Source: Bifidobacterium tissieri
GTDB lineage: Bacteria > Actinomycetota > Actinomycetes > Actinomycetales > Bifidobacteriaceae
Direction of reading: 5' to 3'
NCBI RefSeq assembly: GCF_002259645.1
Contig: NZ_MWWV01000002.1
Span: 1-64,000, forward strand
DNA length: 64,000 nt
Shown: positions 58,592 to 64,000 of the stretch, piece by piece
How the letters are laid out: each line of letters starts with the position of its first letter
Position numbering within the stretch: position 1 is the stretch's first letter
Notes under the pieces: model-generated
Seen by the model: the letters and a program-made list of their open reading frames with translations, nothing else
Told to the model about the DNA's origin: nothing
Database searches by the model: none
Translations under genes and position numbers: made by a program

Positions 58592-58631
58592 GGAAAGGGT
58601 GTGGAATCCGCTGCGGTTCCACACCCTTTCC
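58592..58631 (+). terminator. purL terminator
   Basis: GGAAAGGGTGTGGAA pairs exactly with TTCCACACCCTTTCC around a 10-base loop; a 15-bp perfect stem followed by a T-rich tract. Confidence 0.88.
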
Positions 58632-58770
58632 GTTTCTTGCCGCCCCGCTTCCTGCCGTTTCCCCATTGCTCGACGTCCCGTGCCTGCGTATTTGCATTCA
58701 AGTGAACTTGAAGACCTAATCTGTGGTTCTGTTATCGACTACAGAACTCAGCATCAGGCAGGGGGATCAT

Positions 58771-59748
58771 ATGAAATATCGCAGCGTAGGCAAATCGGGG
58801 CTGAAGATCAGCGAGATAGCACTGGGCAGCTGGGTCACGCAGCTCAACGACACCGCGGAAATCGACACTGCCCGTGACATCGTCCGTCTCGCCTACGATT
58901 CCGGCATCAACTTCTTCGACTGCGCCGACGCCTACTCGGGCGGCGACGCCGAGCGCTTCCTCGGCGAAACGCTCAAGCAGTTTCCGCGTAAGGAACTCGT
59001 GATCTCCAGCAAGGTCTACTTCCCCACCGGGTCCGGCGTGAACGACCGTGGTTTGAGCCGCAAGCACATCTTCGAAAGCATCGACCAGACGCTGAAGAAC
59101 ATGCAGACCGATTACATCGATCTGTACTACTGTCATCGTTTCGACGAGACGACCGATCTGACCGAGACGCTGCGCGCGATGAGCGACCTCGTGACGCAGG
59201 GCAAGGTACTGTACTACGGCGTTTCGGAGGAATGGGGCGGCGCCCGACTCGAGGAGGCGCAGCGCATCATCGACCGGTACAACCTCTACCCGATCACCGT
59301 GGTCCAGCCGCAGTACAATCTGATCGACCGGTACATCGAGCACGAGATCATGGGCGTCTGCCGTCGCCATGGCATCGGCATCACCACGTTCTCACCGCTC
59401 GCGCAGGGACTGCTCACCGGCAAGTACCGCAAGGGTCAGCCGCTGCCCACCGGATCGCGCGCCACATGGCAGGCCGATCATCAGATCAACGACCTGCTCA
59501 CCGACGAGAACCTGGACAAGGTGGAGCGACTGCGCAAGGTGGCCGACGAGCTTGGCGTGAGTCTGGCGGTGCTGTCGCTGGCGTGGATCCTGCAGCACCC
59601 GGAGATCAGCTGCGTGATCGCCGGTGCCAGCAAGCCGAGCCAGCTGGAAAGCAACCTCAAGGCATCCGGCCTGACCATCCCCGCCGACGCGATGGCCGAA
59701 ATCGAGGAGATCCTCGGATTCCACCGCTTCGAACGCCACGTGGGGTGA
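58771..59748 (+). CDS. Aldo/keto reductase (YghZ / Kv-beta-like)
   Basis: A 325-residue NADPH-dependent reductase with an AKR TIM barrel. Catalytic tetrad regions: FFDCADAYSGGDAERFLG (Asp, Tyr), VISSKVYF (Lys) and DLYYCHRFD (His). The C-terminal cofactor loop is CVIAGASKPSQLESNLK. The subfamily resembles potassium-channel beta-like reductases acting on small aldehydes. ATG at 58771 preceded by CAGGGGG. Monocistronic, with a terminator at 59801. Confidence 0.92.
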   Translation: MKYRSVGKSGLKISEIALGSWVTQLNDTAEIDTARDIVRLAYDSGINFFDCADAYSGGDAERFLGETLKQFPRKELVISSKVYFPTGSGVNDRGLSRKHIFESIDQTLKNMQTDYIDLYYCHRFDETTDLTETLRAMSDLVTQGKVLYYGVSEEWGGARLEEAQRIIDRYNLYPITVVQPQYNLIDRYIEHEIMGVCRRHGIGITTFSPLAQGLLTGKYRKGQPLPTGSRATWQADHQINDLLTDENLDKVERLRKVADELGVSLAVLSLAWILQHPEISCVIAGASKPSQLESNLKASGLTIPADAMAEIEEILGFHRFERHVG

Positions 59749-59800
59749 TGCGGTCGTTCTCGCACATCATACGCTGTGCGAAGACGATTGGCCTCGTGCC

Positions 59801-59830
59801 GTTGCCGGGTCGGGATGCCGGCCCGGCAAC
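59801..59830 (+). terminator. Terminator before the toxin-antitoxin operon
   Basis: GTTGCCGGG pairs exactly with CCCGGCAAC around a 12-base loop, after the aldo/keto reductase gene. Confidence 0.75.
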
Positions 59831-59857
59831 AGTTACTTCAGCCTTTGCCACTCATTG

Positions 59858-59902
59858 TTGACGGACCGACATCATCCTATCTATAGTTGATAGCAAGATG
59901 AT
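59858..59902 (+). promoter_or_regulatory. Toxin-antitoxin promoter and operator
   Basis: TTGACG (59858) and TATAGT (59882) are spaced 18 bases. The -10 sits inside a palindrome with outer arms ATCATC/GATGAT and inner arms CTATC/GATAG (59871-59902), the expected place for autorepression by the antitoxin complex. Confidence 0.6.
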
Positions 59903-59919
59903 CGACAGGAGGTTCCGCG

Positions 59920-60213
59920 ATGGCTACGGCAACCGTTTCCGCAAGCGTTGACGTCAATACGAAGACCATAGCCAACGCTTATATCAAAGAGGCCGGCCTG
60001 ACGCCCAACGAGCTCATCCGCCGACTGTGGGAAAGCATCGCCAACACTGGCGTGGTGCCCGAATTCACCGACTCGGATAACATGCGTCGACAGGCACGGC
60101 TGCAAGCCTACGAGAAAACACAGCATCTGATTGCCGAACTGCCGCACGGTACGGCGCTCGACACCATGAGTTACGAGGAGATGCGTGAGGAGTTGGAGAA
60201 CCGTGCCATCTAG
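59920..60213 (+). CDS. RelB/DinJ-family antitoxin
   Basis: A 97-residue antitoxin. The N-terminal ribbon-helix-helix (ATVSASVDVNTKTIANAYIKEAGLTPNELIRRLWESIANTGVVPEF) has the RelB/DinJ signature, including GLTPNE and TG..P. The C-terminal ~45 residues are charged and helical and would wrap the toxin. ATG preceded by AGGAGG. The stop overlaps the toxin start by 11 bases. It should bind the operator at 59871 and repress the pair. Confidence 0.88.
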   Translation: MATATVSASVDVNTKTIANAYIKEAGLTPNELIRRLWESIANTGVVPEFTDSDNMRRQARLQAYEKTQHLIAELPHGTALDTMSYEEMREELENRAI

Positions 60214-60619
60214 ACTGCTGCTCGACACGAATGTACTCATCGACTACGCGGTTGAGGGACGACCAGAACATGCTTCGGCCGATGGCCTGATGAGGAAAAT
60301 CGCCGTTTCCGACGTGCTCGGGTACACGACATCCGGCTCATTGAAGGATTTCTACTATCTATGCCGCAAACCATTGGGAGAACCGGAATGCAGGGAACTC
60401 ATCAAACAGTTCCTCATACTGCTGACGGTGCTGCCGGTCGGACAGGAGGAGTGCCGAGATTCGGCCTATTCGGACGAACCTGACTTTGAAGACGGCCTGA
60501 TCCGAGCCGCCGCGGAAAAGAACGACATGGACTTCATCATCACCCGCGATTCCGAAGCGTTCTCGCACTCCCCCGTAAAATCCCTGACCGCCGCACGATA
60601 CCTACACCTGTTCTCCTGA
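60203..60619 (+). CDS. PIN-domain ribonuclease toxin
   Basis: A 138-residue VapC-like PIN toxin. Acidic residues lie at Asp8 (LLLDTNVLIDY), near Asp94/Glu96/Asp97 (DEPDFEDGLI) and Asp116 (IITRDSEAF), the metal-binding set. GTG start at 60203 within the antitoxin's last codons, with GGAG upstream; the longer ORF has no independent site. PIN toxins are normally paired with VapB/AbrB antitoxins, so the RelB partner makes a hybrid pair, seen in some Gram-positives. Likely cleaves tRNA or rRNA. Confidence 0.85.
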   Translation: MPSRLLLDTNVLIDYAVEGRPEHASADGLMRKIAVSDVLGYTTSGSLKDFYYLCRKPLGEPECRELIKQFLILLTVLPVGQEECRDSAYSDEPDFEDGLIRAAAEKNDMDFIITRDSEAFSHSPVKSLTAARYLHLFS

Positions 60620-60769
60620 TCCATCTCCCACCTCGAACGGGAACATTCCAATCGATATCTGCAGGTGTAGATGATCGTCACTGCGAATGGACGATAGATA
60701 ATGGGAACGGCGTTGCCGCCGCCCGACAGCGGCACTGGAAACGTTCCCGAAACCGAAAGGACGATGATC

Positions 60770-61291
60770 ATGACCAAGACACTGGTACTGGTATTCCACC
60801 CGGACCTGAACGGCCAATCACGCGCCAACAAGGCACTCGCGCAGGCCGCCGCCGAACTGCCCGACATCACCGTACGCGACGAATACGCGCTCTACCCGGA
60901 CGGAGTGATCGACGTAGCCGCTGAACAGCAGCTCGTCGAAGCGCATGACCGCATCGTATTGCAGTTCCCGCTCTACTGGTACTCCTCGCCCGCACTGCTC
61001 AAGGAATGGGAGGACAAGGTCCTCGCCTACGGCTGGGCGTACGGTCCCGACGGCGAGGCGTTGAACGGCAAGGAGATCATGGTCGTCACCACCGCGGGAG
61101 GAGACACGGGCGAATACCAGGCGGAGAACGACGGTGCCACCATGGATGAAGTTCTTTCACCGTACCGGATGATGGCCCGATACACCCACGCCGTCTGGCG
61201 CGAACCGTTCGTCATCTTCGGCGCGATGGAACTCGACGACAACGCGCTCGCCGCAGCCGCCGAGCGCTACCGCGAGGCGTTGCTCGCGTAG
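60770..61291 (+). CDS. Flavodoxin-fold NAD(P)H oxidoreductase
   Basis: A 173-residue flavoprotein of the Flavodoxin_2 (NQO/KefF/MdaB) family, probably a quinone reductase. Motifs: LVFHPDLNGQSRANKAL (phosphate loop), RIVLQFPLYWYSSPALLKEWEDKVLAYGWAYG (family signature) and VVTTAGGD. AAGGACG upstream fits the second of two ATGs better. It converges on the methyltransferase with a shared terminator. Confidence 0.9.
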   Translation: MTKTLVLVFHPDLNGQSRANKALAQAAAELPDITVRDEYALYPDGVIDVAAEQQLVEAHDRIVLQFPLYWYSSPALLKEWEDKVLAYGWAYGPDGEALNGKEIMVVTTAGGDTGEYQAENDGATMDEVLSPYRMMARYTHAVWREPFVIFGAMELDDNALAAAAERYREALLA

Positions 61292-61326
61292 CGGCGATCG
61301 CGGCTGCGTGTCCATGATCATGAAAC

Positions 61327-61373
61327 CGATCCGATAACGGTTGAGCACCCGCCGCCCGACCGCTATCGGATCG
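61327..61373. terminator. Convergent terminator
   Basis: CGATCCGATA pairs exactly with TATCGGATCG. The right arm lies over the stop region of the methyltransferase, so the hairpin serves both convergent genes. Confidence 0.6.
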
Positions 61374-62148
61374 CGGTGAAGAAGAAGCGCGGGAACGGGA
61401 AGATGATACTGCCGTCGGATTGCACGGGATAGGCGTCGCAGACACGTTCAAATACTTGCTTTTCGAATGCCGCCCGTTCGACATCGTCGGACAGTGCCTG
61501 CAGATAGGGGCGCAGACCGGTGCCCCGATACCAGTCCATGATGGCTTCGTGAGATGGCAACGTATGCATGTATGTGGTTGTCCACATGCGGAAGCTTGCG
61601 GCATACCGATGCAAGAGCTCCCAGTATTCGGGCGGGGTGAGGTTGAAGAACTCCCGCTGCTGCGGCAGACGGTCGGCGTATTGCGCGGAATGGACGATCT
61701 CAGCGATGATCCGATGGATGGGCTCCTCGTAGTTCATCGGCGTCTGCACGGCGAGCGTACCGTCCTTCCGCAGCAGCCCCAGCATCGCGGGGATCAGATG
61801 CGCGTGATCGGGCACCCACTGGATGCACGCGTTGGAGAACACAACGTCGAAATCATGCGGCAATGCGTCCAGCTGGTCCTGACGTGAAACATCGCATAAT
61901 GCGAATTCGATGTCCGGATGGGCCGACTTTGCCGCGTCGATCATTTCCGGCGAACTGTCAACGCCCAGAATATGCGCGTGCGGGTAGCGTTCACGTAGCA
62001 CGGCGGTGCTGTTGCCCGGACCGCAGCCGATGTCAAGCACCCGCGTGACCGTACCGTCATCGGCGGGCAGTTGCATCGCCAGATCGCGCGACGGCTGCGT
62101 GCGCTCGTTCCTGAACCGAAGATATTGCGCGGAATCCCAAGTGACCAT
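61363..62148 (-). CDS. tam: Trans-aconitate 2-methyltransferase-like
   Basis: A 261-residue SAM-dependent methyltransferase. SAM-binding motif LDIGCGPGNSTAVLRERYP is followed by ILGVDSSPEMID and FSNACIQWVPDHAHLIPAML. TTTYMHTLPSHEAIMDWYRGTGLRPYLQAL closely follows the E. coli Tam pattern, so methylation of trans-aconitate, an inhibitor of aconitase, is likely. Start at 62148 (VTWDSAQYLRFRNER) matches the family N-terminus; an upstream ATG at 62184 is possible. Follows the aminotransferase by 70 bases on the same strand. Confidence 0.85.
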   Translation of the reverse strand: MVTWDSAQYLRFRNERTQPSRDLAMQLPADDGTVTRVLDIGCGPGNSTAVLRERYPHAHILGVDSSPEMIDAAKSAHPDIEFALCDVSRQDQLDALPHDFDVVFSNACIQWVPDHAHLIPAMLGLLRKDGTLAVQTPMNYEEPIHRIIAEIVHSAQYADRLPQQREFFNLTPPEYWELLHRYAASFRMWTTTYMHTLPSHEAIMDWYRGTGLRPYLQALSDDVERAAFEKQVFERVCDAYPVQSDGSIIFPFPRFFFTAIR

Positions 62149-62218
62149 GCGATTCACGCTAATCTTCCGCAGCACGATGTCCATAAATGCGTCCGCATTT
62201 CGAGCATCGCCGTGTGGT

Positions 62219-63547
62219 TCATAATGCGGCGGCGATGCGACGGACGGCTTCGCGCAGTTCGGGTTCGGATTTGAGCAGACTGAGACGGATGTAGTCACGG
62301 CCGACCGTGCCGAAACAGGTGCCCGGCAGCACGGCGACGGACGCGGCGGACAGCAGATGGTCGGCGAGACGCTCGCCCGTCCAGACGCGCTCGTTCTCGC
62401 CGTCATGCCCAGCCCCAGCCGCGCCCGACCCAAACTCAGGCACACGGGCCCACACGTAAATCCCACCGGCCGAATCGAACACATCCAATCCCGCCGCACG
62501 CAGACCGTCGGCGACGATACGCCGACGCGCCGCATACCGCTGCGCGAGCTCGGCGACGCACGACTGGTCGGAACGCAGCGCCACAACGCCGGCGTCCTGA
62601 ATGCTGCCGGTGATCATGGATCCCATCTGATAGTGGTAGAGCTTCAGCCGTGCGATCACGGCCTCATTACCGGCCACGAATCCGGCACGCCAACCCGCCA
62701 TCGCATACATCTTCGACAGCGAGCACACCTCCACCGCCACGTCGAACGCGCCAGGCACCTCAAGAATGCTGTACTGCTGCGCGCCCGGGGCATCACCACC
62801 CACACCCAGCCCCGCGTAGGCGTAATCGTGCACGATAACGAAACGATGCTCATGCGCCAACTCAACAGCCCGCTGAAGGAACTGCAACGGAGCCTGCGCG
62901 CCGGTGGGATTATTCGGATAGTTGAGCACCAGCATCTTGACACGATCCCACGTCGTCGCGGGCACGGCGTCAAGGTCGGGCAAGAAACCACGATCGGCGA
63001 GCGCGGGCAGCAGCACCTCATGCGCCCCATGCATCACGGCCATGCAATGGTAGGAGGGATAGTAGGGATCCACGAACGCGACGGCATCGCCACGATCCAC
63101 GAGAATCGCGTACAGTCCCGCCAGTCCGTCGACCGCGCCTTCCACGGCGAACAGCTGCGTGGGCCAGTCCAGCGCAACGCCATGCACGCGGCGGTACCAG
63201 TCCGCCGCCGCCTCAAGAAAGGCCGGTTTGCCGTCGAACGGAGTGTATCGGGCGTTGGCGGGATCATCGACGGCGCGTTTGGCTGCGTCGCGGATGAAGG
63301 CGGCCGGGTAGGCGTCGGGATTGCCCTTGGCGAGGTCGATCACGTCCGCACCCGAGGCCACGGCCTGCGCCACCTTGCGATCCATGACGGCGAACACGTT
63401 GGGTGGAATCGACTCGGCGATCGGCGCGAACGGCACCGGGCATTGGACCGTCTGGTCTGCGTAACTTACCTGGTCTGCGTGCCCGGCGCGGGGCGCGGGC
63501 TGGGATTGGAGCGGCGAGCGCTGCGACTCGTTCTGTGATACGGACAT
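62219..63547 (-). CDS. Class I/II PLP aminotransferase
   Basis: A 442-residue fold-type I aminotransferase resembling the aspartate/LL-DAP aminotransferase group. Motifs: DLAKGNPDAYPAAFI, YTPFDGKPAF, FVDPYYPSYHCMAVMHG, LNYPNNPTGAQAPL, VHDYAYAGLG and the PLP lysine in SLSKMYAMAGWRAGFVAG. The N-terminus has about 40 Gln/Ser-rich extra residues; the start at 63547 has GGGGAGGAAG upstream. The specific substrate is not decidable. tam follows on the same strand. Confidence 0.87.
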   Translation of the reverse strand: MSVSQNESQRSPLQSQPAPRAGHADQVSYADQTVQCPVPFAPIAESIPPNVFAVMDRKVAQAVASGADVIDLAKGNPDAYPAAFIRDAAKRAVDDPANARYTPFDGKPAFLEAAADWYRRVHGVALDWPTQLFAVEGAVDGLAGLYAILVDRGDAVAFVDPYYPSYHCMAVMHGAHEVLLPALADRGFLPDLDAVPATTWDRVKMLVLNYPNNPTGAQAPLQFLQRAVELAHEHRFVIVHDYAYAGLGVGGDAPGAQQYSILEVPGAFDVAVEVCSLSKMYAMAGWRAGFVAGNEAVIARLKLYHYQMGSMITGSIQDAGVVALRSDQSCVAELAQRYAARRRIVADGLRAAGLDVFDSAGGIYVWARVPEFGSGAAGAGHDGENERVWTGERLADHLLSAASVAVLPGTCFGTVGRDYIRLSLLKSEPELREAVRRIAAAL

Positions 63548-63724
63548 GATGCTTCCTCCCCTACCGGCAAAACCGCGCTTGAATATACCCATTTCGACAG
63601 TATTTCGCATCGGCGTTGTTATAGGAATTGATTATTGGATGTGCAAAATCGTAGGCCGTTCCAATTCATCGCGCACTCAACGAATCGGTATTCGAAGAGC
63701 GTGCGGCACATGACCGGGAAGGAA

Positions 63725-63916
63725 CTATCTCTGCTCATCATCTTGATTTCGCACTCTCGCCGCAACCTTGGCGATGGCCTCGTCGTAGCCCGTGAGCGCG
63801 GCGAACGGCATGAACTGGGCCGCGCGGTTGTGCATCGACATGTGCGGGTGACGCGACGACTGGTGATGCGGCAGGTCGATGATGTCGTCGTAGCGATGGG
63901 TTTCGGCGAATGTCAT
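63725..63916 (-). CDS. YolD-like small protein
   Basis: A 63-residue protein with the pattern [40 protein letters not shown], well known as a small partner encoded beside Y-family DNA polymerases. The ATG overlaps the upstream polymerase stop (ATGA), so the two are coupled. Role in SOS or translesion synthesis is inferred from context. Confidence 0.85.
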   Translation of the reverse strand: MTFAETHRYDDIIDLPHHQSSRHPHMSMHNRAAQFMPFAALTGYDEAIAKVAARVRNQDDEQR

Positions 63917-64000
63917 GCCGCATGGCCTCCGATCTGACTGTTGCGCAGGCGACCGGTGGCCCCTTCCTCGAGGTTCATGGCCTTGATCACGGCGTTCTTG
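63913..64000 (-). CDS. C-terminus of Y-family DNA polymerase (UmuC/DinB-like), partial
   Basis: Only the last 28 residues are inside the window: a stretch containing [20 protein letters not shown] and ending QIGGHAA. This is the characteristic C-terminal tail of UmuC-like polymerases encoded with YolD. The gene continues beyond base 64000. Confidence 0.7.
   Translation of the reverse strand, partial: KNAVIKAMNLEEGATGRLRNSQIGGHAA

Noticed and set aside
54673-58701. 1342-codon minus-strand frame opposite purL
   Set aside because: Shadow of purL with His/Leu/Gly-rich composition and no recognisable domain.
62185-62586. Upstream extension of the methyltransferase frame
   Set aside because: Overlaps the end of the aminotransferase gene in another frame and is Arg/Ser/Cys-rich; Tam homology begins at 62148.

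Overview
The window is a high-GC, gene-dense stretch of a Gram-positive, anaerobic actinobacterial chromosome. It most likely comes from a Bifidobacterium. The evidence is an anaerobic (glycyl-radical) ribonucleotide reductase pair behind two NrdR boxes, formate-dependent PurT next to purC and a single-chain PurL, an actinobacterial-type T-box leader on ileS, sortase/LPXTG-like surface anchoring, and a type I-E CRISPR repeat of the actinobacterial kind. Nothing was compared with a database; every family name rests on motifs read in the sequence.

Layout. 1-3206 is a large type I-E CRISPR locus without cas genes in the window (13 + 28 repeats), interrupted at 1065-1531 by foreign DNA that carries half a tRNA and the C-terminus of a nuclease-toxin-like protein. 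Its right edge runs straight into a second coding remnant. 3958-14110 holds housekeeping and sensing genes: a MetY sulfhydrylase with an M20 amidohydrolase, a carboxylesterase, ProC, a TetR regulator, a FetAB-type ABC exporter, a DedA membrane protein and a two-component system. 14234-21640 carries tRNA-Ala, a Tet(M/W)-like GTPase, an amidohydrolase-like protein and ileS with its T-box. 21646-28797 is accessory-like and repeat-rich: orphan regulatory sites, a large anchored surface protein, two hypothetical proteins and a decayed second CRISPR array. 28798-33546 is a MarR-controlled heterodimeric ABC exporter. 33766-38808 is one giant acyl-CoA dehydratase activase-like protein.

39853-43346 is the nrdD/nrdG module. 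43548-45322 encodes exonuclease VII, followed by tRNA-His, a glycosyltransferase and an SPFH protein. 48568-51878 holds an acyl-CoA synthetase, tRNA-Arg and a membrane-anchored EEP-fold hydrolase. 52188-58533 has a small Nif11-leader-like ORF and then purT-purC-purL. 58771-64000 has an aldo/keto reductase, a RelB/PIN toxin-antitoxin pair, a flavodoxin-fold oxidoreductase, a Tam-like methyltransferase, an aminotransferase and the end of a Y-family polymerase operon.

The most unusual content is not in the genes. Long intergenic regions are filled by at least four unrelated repeat families that I cannot assign to anything described: (1) a GGGTATACCC-centred hairpin and half-unit family in three clusters; (2) ATTCCCTGCCACG hairpins; (3) two copies of a roughly 195-bp concentric triple-stem palindrome, whose inner stem has changed sequence while remaining paired; (4) a 51-bp tandem repeat in two clusters. 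Together with the coding fragments embedded in the CRISPR array, these are the best candidates for something undescribed.
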